Below are positions 1-9,539 of a DNA stretch of 64,000 nucleotides, piece by piece. The stretch is from positions 5,316,001 to 5,380,000 of the forward strand of contig NZ_CP021425.1 in assembly GCF_002162375.1 (NCBI RefSeq), read 5' to 3'. Numbering within the stretch: the stretch's first letter is position 1; each line of letters starts with the position of its first letter. A model generated the notes under the pieces. The model saw nothing but the letters and a program-made list of their open reading frames with translations, ran no database searches and was not told the origin of the DNA. The position numbers and the translations under genes were made by a program. Source of the DNA: Oleiphilus messinensis (GTDB taxonomy: Bacteria; Pseudomonadota; Gammaproteobacteria; Pseudomonadales; Oleiphilaceae).

Positions 1-235
1 CATTATACTGGGAAAGCGCGTCCAGAATTGGTTTTACTACCCCCAGCTTCACCAGCATCGCATCCGTCACGATCAGGATTTTACCGGTACCCATTTGTGC
101 AATTGCCTCACACAACTGAGCGGAAGACCCTTCTCCGGTAAAGAGCGTGGGCTTAGTCATCGGTACCAGCTTTGCTGCCAGCTTCAGTGCGCCCATCAAT
201 CCTTGGTGACCCTTTTTCTGCAATGTGAATAGCAT
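1..235 (-). CDS. Iron-containing alcohol dehydrogenase, N-terminal fragment cut by window edge
   Basis: The minus strand opens with ATG at 233-235 and reads without a stop to the window edge, giving 78 residues. The start (MLFTLQKKGHQGLMGALK) and the stretch FTGEGSSAQLCEAIAQMG followed by KILIVTDAMLVKLG match the N-terminal dinucleotide-binding half of group III iron-dependent alcohol dehydrogenases, which interconvert primary alcohols and aldehydes with NAD(P)H. The metal-binding histidines lie in the missing C-terminal half, so activity cannot be judged. A weak GAAGGT ribosome site precedes the start. Assignment rests on recognition of the family N-terminus only. Confidence 0.7.
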   Translation of the reverse strand, partial: MLFTLQKKGHQGLMGALKLAAKLVPMTKPTLFTGEGSSAQLCEAIAQMGTGKILIVTDAMLVKLGVVKPILDALSQYN

Positions 236-548
236 CTTTTAAACCTTCATTTGTTGTCTAATCATTCTTGGTTTACCGGCATGCACGCCCGCAATTTAGA
301 GCAATTACTCTACCACGAGCCCAAAGGTTAGAAAAGCCCTAAAAGCAACTGTCTATACTTTAGACACATGATAAAAATGCTTTCATCCTAAAGATCAGAC
401 ACTTGTGTTGCTAACAAGACGCTCAAACGCACACTACACGGCTGTTGAATTGACCTCTGAAACTTCTCTTTTGCGCGTGATCAGCGCGAAAGAGCACAGT
501 GGAACGGGCACTATTCTACCACTCCCCCAGGCTCCTCGCACTCAAACT
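236..548. other. Gene-free stretch between the alcohol dehydrogenase and the RND exporter gene
   Basis: No open reading frame with coding character was seen. The stretch holds the upstream region of the alcohol dehydrogenase gene, including the inverted repeat at 350-366. Its lower-coordinate end would carry that gene's promoter and its other end the 3' side of the exporter gene. No clear terminator hairpin with a T-run was found. Confidence 0.6.
350..366. promoter_or_regulatory. Inverted repeat, candidate operator
   Basis: TGTCTA at 350-355 and TAGACA at 361-366 form a perfect 6-bp inverted repeat around a 5-bp AT-rich centre. It lies about 115 bp upstream of the alcohol dehydrogenase start. 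The size fits a dimeric regulator site, but no regulator gene is adjacent, so the role is inference. Confidence 0.3.
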
Positions 549-3026
549 CTACCGGTTACCTAATGGCTTAAACCAAACCAGCATCTGTGGAAGGAGTGTC
601 AAAGCGCCAAGCAGCGCAACCAACATAGCCATCCCGGTGAAGAGACCGAAGTAAATAGTCGGTATGAAATTAGACAAAATCAGAATCGAAAAACCAATGA
701 TGATAGTCAAAGAAGTATAAAACATGGCGCGCCCGATGCTGGCGTGGCAGCGATGCATCGTTGCCAGGTAGTTCTGATCCCGTTCGAACTCAGTGCGGAA
801 ACGATGAATGTAGTGAATTGTATTATCGACCGCGATGCCAACCGTAATCGAGGCCACGGTTATTGTCATCATATCCAGAGGAATCTCAAGCCAGCCCATT
901 AATCCCAGCACAGTCCCGGCAGCCAGCAAATTCGGTGCCATACCGATTAAGGCCAGAGACAACGAACGGAATAAAACCAGAAACATAATCGTAATTGCCA
1001 GGAAAACCGCCCCCAGTGTCTTGATTTGAGAATCGAATAAACTCTGCAGCATGTTGTTATACAACACGGCCATACCGGTAAAATGAATTTGCTCGGGCTG
1101 AAAACCGATCTTCTCAACCAGGTGTGTTTTAATCTCTTTCATCAACGCATCCCGGTTCAGGTTCGGGGATGACTCGATCAATCGGATATTAAAACGAGCT
1201 TGGGCCGCCTCATCGGAAAGATAGGGATCCAGAAGAATGCCTCGTAGCGCTTCCGGGAAAACCGTTGGCAAAAATGCCAATTGAAGGGCATCCAGCTTTT
1301 CCCCCTGATTGACTTGCTGAGTCAGCTTCAACAACGTCGCAATAGATAATACTTTGCCGGTTTCAGGCAATGATTCCAGATAATCGTGAGTTTGTTCCAA
1401 CTGCTCCATTTTCTGGTAGGTGTACCAGGTGTTTCGATCCACTTCTTCACCCGCACAGTCCTCCTCAAAACAATCATCCAGGAACGGATCTACAGGAACA
1501 TCAGAAGCCGTTCGAACATCATCAATAATCACATCCAACGGTGTTGTGCCACCGATTTTATTATCAATAACCACCATGCCCTGATAAATTTCAGTGCTCG
1601 ATTTAAAATAGTCAATAAAGCGATTTTCAACCGTAAGACGCGTCACGCCAATAACACAGAGCACCGCCAATACCAGACTGAACACCATCACTTTGCGGCC
1701 ATGAAGTTCGGTAAAACGTGCGACATAAGCGGTTAAAGGCTTCCCGGATTCTGCCAGCGAAACCGCTTTCGCTCTCGGCAATACAACAATCAGTGCAGGC
1801 AAAACCAGAAACGCGACAACAAATGCCACCCCAATTCCGAGCGTCATCATCCAGCCGAAGTCGATAACCGGGCGAATCCCGCTAATGGTCAACGAGCCAA
1901 ACGCAACAATAGTGGTTAACGCCATATACAGACAGGGCTTGGCCATGGCTTGAACTGTATTTAACATCAATGCTTTCGTATCGGCATCGGGAAGCGTCTG
2001 CTGAAACTCACGAAACCGCACGATAATGTGAATGGTGATCGACAATGTCATAATCAGTAACAATGAAATGAAATTCGACGAAATCACGGTAATTGGCCAG
2101 TTCATCCACCCCAGATAACCCGATATCAACCAAACCGTCGTCAAGCAACACACTGAAGGCAAAATAACCCACTGCCATTTTCGGAATATAAGGAGCAATG
2201 TTAAGAGTATAAAGATCAACACGCCCAAGCCGAATGTCGCCAGATCACTTTCCACGTAGTCAATCATATCCGAGACAATCATCGGAACCCCGCCAAGATG
2301 GAGGCGGGCAACATCACGATAACGCGCCATTATGGCCCGTATATCCTCAACAACCTGCTCCTGCTGCATTGCGAGTTTGACTGAAACGGCCTCAAACTGG
2401 TTGGCGACTTGCTCGTATTCCAGTTGTTCCGCGTCGCTGAGCACGCCCTCCCTCGCCCGGTCACGAAGTTGATCACGCTCTTTCAGAAGCGTATAAAATT
2501 GCGGATCTGTAGGTAGATTGACTTGAATCGCTGTCGTTCCCGCGTCTTCGCTGATGAGCAGGTTGATATAAAGTGGATTGCTGAGCAATGCCTCCCGGGC
2601 CTCAGACAACTCAACATCATCCCGATCCAGCGTTTTAATGTGAGATTCAAGATTATCCAGCGATAGATCCGGACTGTGCAACAGCGGAACATTAAGGATA
2701 CTGTTAGTTGAACCAACCCACTCCACTTGCTCGATATCATCCCGGAGCGACCTTAACGCTTCGATGGAAGACGGTGAAAAAAGAGACTCATGGGGGGTAA
2801 ACGTGATAACCAAAAAGTCATCTGAAGACTCAAACTTAGCTCGGATCTGTCGGTAGAAATCAAGCGACCTGTCTTTTTCAAGCACCAGAGAATCTGCTGA
2901 TGCATCCAATCGAAAATGGTCCAATCTTAGCCCCGCCAAAACGGCGAGCACAAGTACCAAGCCCAATGTCAACAGCGGATGCGTCAGCACAGTGGCCTCA
3001 TACCACCTTGAAAGTCTGGCTTTCAA
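549..3026 (-). CDS. RND/MMPL superfamily exporter
   Basis: This is an inner-membrane proton-driven exporter of the COG1033/MMPL type. It has two similar halves, each with a first membrane helix, a large periplasmic domain and a cluster of five helices; the C-terminal half carries the pattern MMTITVASITVGIAVDNTIH typical of helix 4. The periplasmic domain of the second half includes an acidic Cys-containing loop (DDCFEEDCAGEE). I placed the start at a TTG (3024-3026) because GAGGGG sits 6 bases upstream; a GTG at 3090-3092 would add 22 residues but has no ribosome site. Substrate is unknown: relatives move lipids, hopanoids or hydrophobic drugs. No membrane-fusion partner or outer-membrane channel is adjacent, consistent with the HAE3-like group, which works alone. 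Confidence 0.85.
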   Translation of the reverse strand: MKARLSRWYEATVLTHPLLTLGLVLVLAVLAGLRLDHFRLDASADSLVLEKDRSLDFYRQIRAKFESSDDFLVITFTPHESLFSPSSIEALRSLRDDIEQVEWVGSTNSILNVPLLHSPDLSLDNLESHIKTLDRDDVELSEAREALLSNPLYINLLISEDAGTTAIQVNLPTDPQFYTLLKERDQLRDRAREGVLSDAEQLEYEQVANQFEAVSVKLAMQQEQVVEDIRAIMARYRDVARLHLGGVPMIVSDMIDYVESDLATFGLGVLIFILLTLLLIFRKWQWVILPSVCCLTTVWLISGYLGWMNWPITVISSNFISLLLIMTLSITIHIIVRFREFQQTLPDADTKALMLNTVQAMAKPCLYMALTTIVAFGSLTISGIRPVIDFGWMMTLGIGVAFVVAFLVLPALIVVLPRAKAVSLAESGKPLTAYVARFTELHGRKVMVFSLVLAVLCVIGVTRLTVENRFIDYFKSSTEIYQGMVVIDNKIGGTTPLDVIIDDVRTASDVPVDPFLDDCFEEDCAGEEVDRNTWYTYQKMEQLEQTHDYLESLPETGKVLSIATLLKLTQQVNQGEKLDALQLAFLPTVFPEALRGILLDPYLSDEAAQARFNIRLIESSPNLNRDALMKEIKTHLVEKIGFQPEQIHFTGMAVLYNNMLQSLFDSQIKTLGAVFLAITIMFLVLFRSLSLALIGMAPNLLAAGTVLGLMGWLEIPLDMMTITVASITVGIAVDNTIHYIHRFRTEFERDQNYLATMHRCHASIGRAMFYTSLTIIIGFSILILSNFIPTIYFGLFTGMAMLVALLGALTLLPQMLVWFKPLGNR

Positions 3027-3213
3027 AATTTTCCCCTCACTTTGTCCTTTGCTTTTCAGCTTAATACCTTGAGCGGCACTCAACGCGTCCACTAACCGGC
3101 AGTTTTAGGTATTCCACCTCGTCCAACAGGGTGTTGACAAGGCTCTCTGTTGTATCACTTCCACTTCCCATCTGTCGACCACTATTTAAGTCTTATCTAC
3201 CACGGTAAAGCGC

Positions 3214-3242
3214 TTGCTTTCATACCAATGCTTTCATATTCT
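3214..3242 (+). promoter_or_regulatory. Candidate sigma-70 promoter for the sodium channel gene
   Basis: TTGCTT at 3214-3219 and TATTCT at 3237-3242 are separated by 17 bases, predicting a transcript start about 40 bases before the channel ATG at 3288. The 9-mer GCTTTCATA occurs twice across this promoter. The -10 box matches at four of six positions, so this is moderate evidence. Confidence 0.4.
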
Positions 3243-3287
3243 AGCGCCTTAAATCATTGTTTTAACTGGAGTAGACCAGCCTACATT

Positions 3288-4142
3288 ATGAACGCTCAAC
3301 TCTTAGGCGATACCACTGGATTTCGTGCCAAAGCCCATCAGTTTATTGAAAACCCATTCATTCAGAACGGAATCTTGGTGCTTATCGTGATCAATGCCAT
3401 CACACTCGGCCTGGAAACCGTGCCCGCCGCAATGCAACGATTCAGTAACATCATACATACATTGGATCTTGTTATTTTGTCAGTGTTTGTGCTCGAATTG
3501 CTGATTCGGCTGTATGTTTACCGTGAAAAGTATTTTAATGACCCGTGGCGCGCGTTCGATTTCGTCGTTGTCAGTATTGCTCTGGTTCCGGCAACGGGTC
3601 AATTGGCCGTCCTCAGAGCGCTGAGGGTATTGCGCGTACTTCGAATTATTACCATCGTACCATCCATGCGACGAGTGGTGGGCGCTCTGCTATCCGCCAT
3701 CCCCGGCCTCACATCGATTGCACTTGTCCTGGGACTCATCTATTACGTGTTTGCGGTTATCGCAACCAACCTGTTTGCAGCAGAATTTCCAGAATGGTTT
3801 GGCCATTTGGGACGCTCATTCTACACCCTGTTTCAGATCATGACACTGGAAAGCTGGTCGATGGGGATTGCCCGCCCGGTCATGGAAACCTTTCCCTACG
3901 CCTGGGCGTTTTTCATTCCCTTTATTCTGGTGGCCACCTTTACCATGCTTAACTTGTTTATTGCGATAATTGTCAACGCAATGCAAACGTTCACGGAACA
4001 GGAAAAACAAGGTACTGTTGAAGCCGTCAATGAGGCCCGCGACCACATAGAAGAAGACATGCACACAGAGATGAGAGCACTGCGGCGGGAGATCGCAGAG
4101 CTAAAATCCATGATCCGTGGACAATACAGACAAGACCCGTGA
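3288..4142 (+). CDS. Voltage-gated sodium channel, NaChBac/NavAb type
   Basis: The 284-residue product is a one-domain ion channel of six membrane helices that assembles as a tetramer in the inner membrane. The voltage sensor S4 has arginines every third residue (R110, R113, R116, R119). The pore filter is TLESW at residues 186-190; LESW is the signature of sodium-selective bacterial channels such as NaChBac. The end of the protein is a charged, heptad-like coiled coil ([20 protein letters not shown]), as in known tetramers. Length is close to NaChBac (274). I chose the ATG at 3288 since the 46 residues before it show no family similarity. The gene stands alone, divergent from the exporter. 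Such channels are known to affect pH homeostasis, motility and chemotaxis in alkaliphilic Bacillus. Confidence 0.93.
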   Translation: MNAQLLGDTTGFRAKAHQFIENPFIQNGILVLIVINAITLGLETVPAAMQRFSNIIHTLDLVILSVFVLELLIRLYVYREKYFNDPWRAFDFVVVSIALVPATGQLAVLRALRVLRVLRIITIVPSMRRVVGALLSAIPGLTSIALVLGLIYYVFAVIATNLFAAEFPEWFGHLGRSFYTLFQIMTLESWSMGIARPVMETFPYAWAFFIPFILVATFTMLNLFIAIIVNAMQTFTEQEKQGTVEAVNEARDHIEEDMHTEMRALRREIAELKSMIRGQYRQDP

Positions 4143-4279
4143 CGAATTGCTGTCGCAGGGAATCGAAAGCAGGCGTTCCACGCTCTTTCAGCGATAAGTC
4201 ACGGGTTTACCTTGAAACAGGCTGGCAGTGCGACAATAATACCGGCCTTGTTTCCACGAAACCTTTTACTGAGTCATTT

Positions 4280-5131
4280 ATGAAGCAATACCTCGATTTA
4301 TGCCAACGGATTATTGATGAAGGGATCTGGGTCGACAATAAACGAACGGGTAAAAAGTGCCTAACCGTAATCAATGCCGATTTGACTTACGATGTTGGTA
4401 ATGGAATTTTTCCCTTGGTAACCACCCGCAAAAGCTTTTACAAAGCGGCAATCGCAGAAATAATCGGTTACTTGAGGGGCTATGACAGTGCTGCGGACTT
4501 CCGCAAACTCGGCACCCCAACCTGGGATGCCAACGCCAATGAAAATCCGGATTGGCTGGCAAACCCTTATCGGAAAGGTACAGATGACTGTGGCTTCATC
4601 TATGGCAAGGTTGCGAGAAATTTCCCCAAACCGGACGGCGGTAGCGTTGATCTGCTGAAAAAGATTATCCACGACCTTAGCAACGGCATTGATGACCGTG
4701 GGGAAATTCTTACATTTTATCACCCAGGTGCATTCCACATGGGCTGCTTGCGCCCCTGCATGTACAGCCATCATTTTTCCCTGCTGGGTGATACCCTGTT
4801 TTTAAACAGCACTCAGCGCAGTTGTGATGTTCCCCTGGGCCTCAATTTCAACATGGTACAAGTGTACGTACTGTTGGCAATTGTGGCGCAAATTACCGGT
4901 CACAAACCGGGGATGGCCTACCATAAAATTGTTAATGCTCATATTTATGAGGATCAGTTGGACTTAATGCGAGATGTCCAGTTAAAACGGGAACCCTTTC
5001 CAGCACCAACCCTCAAAATAAACCCCGATATCAAATCCCTCACGGATATTGAATCCTGGGTAACCCTTGATGACTTTGAAATCGAGGGTTATCAACATCA
5101 CGAGGCAATTAAATACCCATTTTCGGTGTAA
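4280..5131 (+). CDS. thyA: Thymidylate synthase
   Basis: ThyA methylates dUMP to dTMP using methylene-tetrahydrofolate. The 283-residue form is longer than the 264-residue E. coli enzyme and matches the variant of Vibrio and Pseudoalteromonas. Seen in the sequence: the catalytic cysteine in [15 protein letters not shown], the phosphate-binding [14 protein letters not shown], the terminal YPFSV, and the dUMP-binding H and Y in [11 protein letters not shown]. The start is the ATG at 4280, where the family N-terminus [11 protein letters not shown] begins; an upstream ATG in the same frame at 4139 overlaps the channel gene and adds unrelated residues. It is convergent with lgt; in many gammaproteobacteria lgt and thyA are co-directional, so the order here is rearranged. 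Confidence 0.96.
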   Translation: MKQYLDLCQRIIDEGIWVDNKRTGKKCLTVINADLTYDVGNGIFPLVTTRKSFYKAAIAEIIGYLRGYDSAADFRKLGTPTWDANANENPDWLANPYRKGTDDCGFIYGKVARNFPKPDGGSVDLLKKIIHDLSNGIDDRGEILTFYHPGAFHMGCLRPCMYSHHFSLLGDTLFLNSTQRSCDVPLGLNFNMVQVYVLLAIVAQITGHKPGMAYHKIVNAHIYEDQLDLMRDVQLKREPFPAPTLKINPDIKSLTDIESWVTLDDFEIEGYQHHEAIKYPFSV

Positions 5132-5138
5132 CGACTAA

Positions 5139-5169
5139 GGGGGCGGAGCGAAGGTTGTCCCCTGCCCCC
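5139..5169. terminator. GC-rich hairpin between convergent thyA and lgt
   Basis: GGGGGC at 5139-5144 can pair with GCCCCC at 5164-5169, with partial inner pairing. It lies in the 62-bp gap between two convergent stop codons, where a two-way terminator is expected. There is no T-run on either side, so a role in termination is uncertain. Confidence 0.35.
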
Positions 5170-5193
5170 CTACCCACCTGAAAACCAGACAGA

Positions 5194-6036
5194 TCAAACT
5201 GCGCCAGAATTAACCGTACCCGATTTATGCTGACGATATCCAACAACGATTAAGCCCAGACCGATCAATATCATCGGTGTCGACAGCACTTGCCCCATGG
5301 TCATCCAGCCCATCGCAACGGGCCCCAAATGTGCATCCGGCTCGCGGACAAACTCAACCAGAAAACGGAACAAACCATAACAGAACAAAAACAGCCCGGA
5401 AACTGACATAATGGGTCGTTCTTTACGGGAAAATAGCCAGAGAACAGTGAATAAAGCAACGCCCTCAAGTGCAAACTGATAAAGTTGCGACGGGTGGCGG
5501 GGATCTGTCCAGCCCACTAAAGTTCTTACACCGTCAATGTTCTGATAGATGGGAAATTGCATGGCCACCGCCAGATCAGTGGTACGACCATAAAGCTCAG
5601 CGCCAATAAAATTACCTAACCTGCCAGCCCCCAGACCAATCGGTACCAGCGGTGCCATATAGTCCGCCAGATGGAAAAAGCGAACCCCGAGGGAGCGACT
5701 GTAAAACCACATTGCCACAATCACGCCAACCAGACCACCGTGGAATGACATACCGCCTTTCCAGACTTGTATAGCCCAAAGGGGATTATCCAGAAAGCGT
5801 TCAAAATCGTAGAAAAACACATACCCCAGCCGGCCACCTAATACGACCCCCAGTGCACAATAGAATATTAAGTCTCCAACCTGTTCAACCTTGATGGGAG
5901 ACCAGGGTTGAGCAGCTCGTTTTTGTCCTAAATACCAAGCCGAGGCAAAACCGATAAGATACATAATGCCATACCAATGAATCTTTAACGGGCCTATATC
6001 AACCAGAACCGGGTCGATTTGAGGATATGTCAACAC
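5194..6036 (-). CDS. lgt: Prolipoprotein diacylglyceryl transferase
   Basis: Lgt moves diacylglycerol from phosphatidylglycerol to the lipobox cysteine of prolipoproteins at the inner membrane. The 280-residue protein has about seven membrane helices, the MSFHGGLVG segment with the conserved histidine, and the signature [13 protein letters not shown]. In that signature the residues known to matter in E. coli (Arg143, Asn146, Glu151, Gly154 equivalents) are kept, while the second Asn of the PROSITE pattern is Gly. The start is GTG at 6034-6036, preceded by an AAGGGAAAG stretch. The LpoA lipoprotein encoded at 46.1 kb would be one substrate. Confidence 0.95.
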   Translation of the reverse strand: MLTYPQIDPVLVDIGPLKIHWYGIMYLIGFASAWYLGQKRAAQPWSPIKVEQVGDLIFYCALGVVLGGRLGYVFFYDFERFLDNPLWAIQVWKGGMSFHGGLVGVIVAMWFYSRSLGVRFFHLADYMAPLVPIGLGAGRLGNFIGAELYGRTTDLAVAMQFPIYQNIDGVRTLVGWTDPRHPSQLYQFALEGVALFTVLWLFSRKERPIMSVSGLFLFCYGLFRFLVEFVREPDAHLGPVAMGWMTMGQVLSTPMILIGLGLIVVGYRQHKSGTVNSGAV

Positions 6037-6155
6037 AATTACTTTCCCTTTTCTCTTTGACGATGCGCTAAACAGCTTAAGCTATGAGTTTTACAACTCG
6101 ATATCAAATTACAAATCCGTAAAAATGCAGCATATGTATTATGTTTTTCGTAAAA

Positions 6156-6953
6156 TCAGAAAAACAAGAACTTACTGCCAACAACAACTAATAACAAGGC
6201 GAAAATCTTTTTCAACACAGTTGGTGAGAGTTTATGCGCAAGATTGGCACCGAACCGCGCAAAAATAACACTCGTGAGAACAATGCCTACCAAGCCGGGC
6301 CAATAGAGGTATCCGGTAGTCAAATCAGGTAGTGCCGGATTGCCCCAGCCCTCCACAACGTTAGTCAAGGCTCCAGCGACGGCAATAGGTAAACCACAGG
6401 CAGCAGATGTCCCTACCGCTTGTTGCATTCGAACATTGCACCAGGATAAAAAAGGCACTGTGAGGCTACCGCCTCCGATGCCAAATATCGCAGAGGCCCA
6501 GCCGATTCCGCCACCGACACCAATCAGAACCTGATCACCCGGAACGGAACGAGATGCTTTGGGGGTCAGACCAAAACCCATTTGCGCAGCTATCAGCAGC
6601 GCAAAAATACCAATGACCATTTGCAACACGGCCCCAGGCAGCGCACCGGCGGTGAACACACCCAATACCGCCCCCACAACGATTCCAACAGACAGGGGCT
6701 TGAAAATAGACCAAAGCACACCTTGCTTCTGATGATGAGTCCGTATCGAACTAATGGACGTGAATACAATCGTCGCTAACGATGTTCCCACCGCCATATG
6801 GGTCAATATTTCCGGAGACATCCCCTGCAACTCAAATGCTATAACCAACGCGGGAACGATAATTATTCCCCCCCCTACGCCGAACAGTCCCGCCAGTGTG
6901 CCGGCACAGGCCCCTAACAACATGTAACTGACAAAAGGAATGAGTATCGACAT
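6156..6953 (-). CDS. Sulfite exporter TauE/SafE family permease
   Basis: The 265-residue product has two repeated blocks of four membrane helices. Each begins with a glycine-rich motif, GLFGVGGGIIIVPAL near the N-terminus and AIFGIGGGSLTVPFL in the middle, which together define the TauE/SafE (DUF81) family. Members move sulfoacetate, sulfite or other organosulfonates across the inner membrane; the substrate here cannot be told. The ATG at 6951-6953 starts the family N-terminus directly. The 119-bp gap to lgt and the lack of sulfur genes nearby suggest a stand-alone gene. Confidence 0.9.
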   Translation of the reverse strand: MSILIPFVSYMLLGACAGTLAGLFGVGGGIIIVPALVIAFELQGMSPEILTHMAVGTSLATIVFTSISSIRTHHQKQGVLWSIFKPLSVGIVVGAVLGVFTAGALPGAVLQMVIGIFALLIAAQMGFGLTPKASRSVPGDQVLIGVGGGIGWASAIFGIGGGSLTVPFLSWCNVRMQQAVGTSAACGLPIAVAGALTNVVEGWGNPALPDLTTGYLYWPGLVGIVLTSVIFARFGANLAHKLSPTVLKKIFALLLVVVGSKFLFF

Positions 6954-7077
6954 TTAAAACTCCAAAACAACTTTGAGTGCGGGAAGAACGGTGGGCTATC
7001 ATACCTCAGAGGCGGTCAAAAAAAGAAATCCCGCACCACGTAGACAATCACACAAGACTTACTTTACTATCCCAGTC

Positions 7078-7902
7078 ATGTGTCTCATCGCTTTTGCCTA
7101 TAGAATACACCCCAGCTGGCCCATGATCATGATTTCAAATCGAGATGAATTTCATGAACGACCAACCGCCGCAGCCCGTCATTGGCCAGAAAATCCAGAG
7201 ATTTATGGCGGTCGGGACTTGCGAGAAGGTGGAACCTGGTTGGGGCTACACCAGTCCGGCCGGTTTGCAGCGGTAACCAATTATCGCGAACCCGGCAGCC
7301 CTGCAGCAGCGCAATCCCGTGGTAAACTGGTCACGGATTATTTAACCAGTAGCTCCCCTACCCGGAATCACCTTGAGCTATTACGGTTGCAGCAGAGACA
7401 ATATGGGGGTTTTAACCTTTTAGCCGGTGACGACAAAGACCTTTTCTACATCAGCAATCGGTGTAAACAAGCAGGATATCCTCTCAAGCCGGGCTTTTAT
7501 AGCTTGAGTAATCATTTGCTTAATTCACCCTGGCCGAAAGTACAGAAGGCAAAACAAATCATCGAATCGCAGGTCAAGGCTTATGGTGAAAGCCTGCAGT
7601 TACAATCCAGTAACAGCTTTGTAGCCATGACTGAAATGGGCGAAAACCTAATCAAAGGATTTCGGGACGAACAACAAGCACCGGATGGCGAGCTACCTGA
7701 TACGGGAGTAGGTTTTCAGATTGAAAAGATGCTGTCTTCCATATTTATCAAGACGCCAGGATACGGTACCCGTTGCTCTACTTTTTTCGCAAAGCATGTG
7801 TCGGGTAAATCACTGATTACCGAAATGAGCTATCAACCGGACGGTGAGATTAGTGGCCGAATCCAATCCCAATTGACCCCCGATAACTGGACCTCCAATT
7901 GA
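7078..7902 (+). CDS. NRDE (TANGO2-like) family protein
   Basis: This 274-residue protein begins MCLIAFAYR, with Cys2 exposed after methionine removal, and carries the family motif SNRDEFHERPT near residue 20 followed by GGRDLREGGTWLG. These define the NRDE/DUF833 family, related to eukaryotic TANGO2. The fold resembles Ntn hydrolases, and the N-terminal cysteine is the likely nucleophile, but the bacterial reaction is not known. I set the start at the ATG at 7078; an ATG at 6973 in frame adds 35 basic residues unlike the family. It is divergent from the TauE gene and convergent with the PilZ gene, with only 18 bp between the two stop codons. Confidence 0.85.
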   Translation: MCLIAFAYRIHPSWPMIMISNRDEFHERPTAAARHWPENPEIYGGRDLREGGTWLGLHQSGRFAAVTNYREPGSPAAAQSRGKLVTDYLTSSSPTRNHLELLRLQQRQYGGFNLLAGDDKDLFYISNRCKQAGYPLKPGFYSLSNHLLNSPWPKVQKAKQIIESQVKAYGESLQLQSSNSFVAMTEMGENLIKGFRDEQQAPDGELPDTGVGFQIEKMLSSIFIKTPGYGTRCSTFFAKHVSGKSLITEMSYQPDGEISGRIQSQLTPDNWTSN

Positions 7903-7920
7903 TTGCGGAAGTTCGTGAGG

Positions 7921-8508
7921 TTAGTCTGATTTTTCACGCGCTTCCCGTCGAGCCTTCAGCTCACTCGATTGCCTTTTGATAACATGCTGCACCAACAACT
8001 CCTGATGTATTTCTGACACCTCAGTAAAATCAACTCGAAGAAGGCTCGCACCATCCTCAACCGGCTCAGAACTTACGACCAGGCCTTGCAACAGGAGATT
8101 AACGTATGAGGGAAACAAAAGCATGTCGAGGGCCACTTTCTGTCCCAAACTAACACAACCAGGAACAGTAAATGCCATACCACAGGCGCTTAAACTGACT
8201 TCTTTCAACTCCCGTGGCTGAGCATGAACATCACTCATGCCGTCGTTGATAAACATCATATTGATTTTTTGATTGAAAAGCTCAAGAACTTCTAAAAGAA
8301 CCGGATGCGTCGTGCGAACTTTTGACAACGCATCGGCGATTTGATTCTCCAGCAAATTAACAGCCGAGGCGCCCGTATTCACATTATCCAAAAATACTTT
8401 AGGATCATCGGCTGCGAAGATTTTATAACGAATCGCAACTTGATCCGACACTCTGAAAAAGCGCCTCCGCTCTTGGGCGGATCCACTATCTAACTGATCG
8501 GTCATCAT
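7921..8508 (-). CDS. PilZ domain protein in the pomAB operon
   Basis: The 195-residue protein has an RRRFFR element near residue 14 and a C-terminal PilZ barrel (EVSLSACGMAF, then VVSSEPVEDGASLLRVDF). In PilZ proteins the RxxxR and D/NxSxxG motifs bind cyclic di-GMP. Here the second motif reads SLSACG, with Ser in place of Asp/Asn, so binding may be weakened. The ATG at 8506-8508 lies 8 bp after the pomB stop, so it is almost certainly the third gene of pomA-pomB-pilZ. Its place suggests a cyclic di-GMP input to the sodium motor, as YcgR gives to MotAB, but that is inference. The tail is rich in charged residues. Confidence 0.82.
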   Translation of the reverse strand: MMTDQLDSGSAQERRRFFRVSDQVAIRYKIFAADDPKVFLDNVNTGASAVNLLENQIADALSKVRTTHPVLLEVLELFNQKINMMFINDGMSDVHAQPRELKEVSLSACGMAFTVPGCVSLGQKVALDMLLFPSYVNLLLQGLVVSSEPVEDGASLLRVDFTEVSEIHQELLVQHVIKRQSSELKARREAREKSD

Positions 8509-8516
8509 TCAAGCCA

Positions 8517-9509
8517 CTAAAATATTTCATTTTGGTCCAGATCAAAGAATTCGCTTTCCTGCTCTCCCGTAAATGCACCCGGCGTGTATTCACGCAGCTT
8601 ATCAATGTCCTCTTTGACATCGTTAGCCGTCGGTTGTTGAAGCACTATTTCAACACGGCGGTTAATCGCCCGATTTTCAGCCGAATTATTGGGTACCAGC
8701 GGTTTAGTATCAGCATATCCGGTAATCGTAAAGCGGGTTTCATCCAGATTGCCATCATCAAATAAGCCATGTGCCACCTCAAGCGCCCTGGCAATGGATA
8801 AATCCCAGTTGGATGGGAATTGAGGTGTGTTAATCGGAATACTATCCGTATGCCCTTCAACAGCAATGCTACCCTCAATATCACTCAAACTGTCGATTAA
8901 CTTTTCGAGAATTGGCAAAAACTCATCTTGTAGCTCTGCAGACCCGGAACTGAAAGAGCCTTTCTCCTGCACGCGGATAATAATTTTTCGTCCCCGGGTC
9001 TCAATTTCAACCTGCTGATTGCGAATTTCCTTTTCCAGCTTGGCGGCCATTTCCATTGCCTGGGTTTCCGTTTCTTCTACCATCATCTGTAGCCGCTGAA
9101 CAACAATTTCGTTCAGTTTATTCTGGTCTGACTCCTGGGCCTGAGGGCAGACTTCTTCAATTGCTTTTTCAACTTCAGCATCGCACAAAACCTGCAAGGT
9201 TTCCTGTGTCTCCTCCGTCGTGATTTGCATGACGACCTTGATCGGTGAAGGGTCAGGTTTTCCCGGAGAAAATTCCTGGGCAATGATACTCGTGCCTTTT
9301 GGGATATCGACTACATTAACTTGATTCTGTACACCAAACGCCTCCCGCATCGACCCTGCCAATCGTTTGAACTTGAGCACATCCATTTCCGAGAAGGACA
9401 GCAACAAAACGAAAAAGCACATCAACAAAGACATCAAGTCAGCAAATGTAGCCATCCACGCCGGTAACCCCGGGGGACACTCACATTTCTGTTCTTCTTC
9501 GTCACTCAT
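8517..9509 (-). CDS. pomB: Flagellar motor stator protein PomB (sodium type)
   Basis: PomB is the peptidoglycan-anchored half of the sodium-driven stator. The N-terminus closely resembles Vibrio PomB: a Cys-containing acidic start, one membrane helix (DLMSLLMCFFVLLLSF), then the plug region. The ion-binding aspartate falls at residue 24, the same number as in Vibrio PomB. A Glu/Gln-rich linker leads to an OmpA-like peptidoglycan-binding domain (VEGHTDSIPI, NWDLSIARA, NRAINRRVEI). It follows pomA after a 30-bp gap. Similarity to PomB rather than MotB, together with the PomA sequence, supports sodium rather than proton coupling. Confidence 0.95.
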   Translation of the reverse strand: MSDEEEQKCECPPGLPAWMATFADLMSLLMCFFVLLLSFSEMDVLKFKRLAGSMREAFGVQNQVNVVDIPKGTSIIAQEFSPGKPDPSPIKVVMQITTEETQETLQVLCDAEVEKAIEEVCPQAQESDQNKLNEIVVQRLQMMVEETETQAMEMAAKLEKEIRNQQVEIETRGRKIIIRVQEKGSFSSGSAELQDEFLPILEKLIDSLSDIEGSIAVEGHTDSIPINTPQFPSNWDLSIARALEVAHGLFDDGNLDETRFTITGYADTKPLVPNNSAENRAINRRVEIVLQQPTANDVKEDIDKLREYTPGAFTGEQESEFFDLDQNEIF

Positions 9510-9539
9510 TTAGACTTTCCTTAACCAACCCTGATAAAC

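Noticed and set aside
1386..1736. 116-residue plus-strand frame inside the RND exporter gene
   Set aside because: It is the shadow of the exporter gene, with no ribosome site and no recognisable domain.
5139..5169. Riboswitch or structured RNA at the thyA-lgt junction
   Set aside because: It lies between convergent stop codons and is only a short GC-rich stem; a terminator is the simpler reading.
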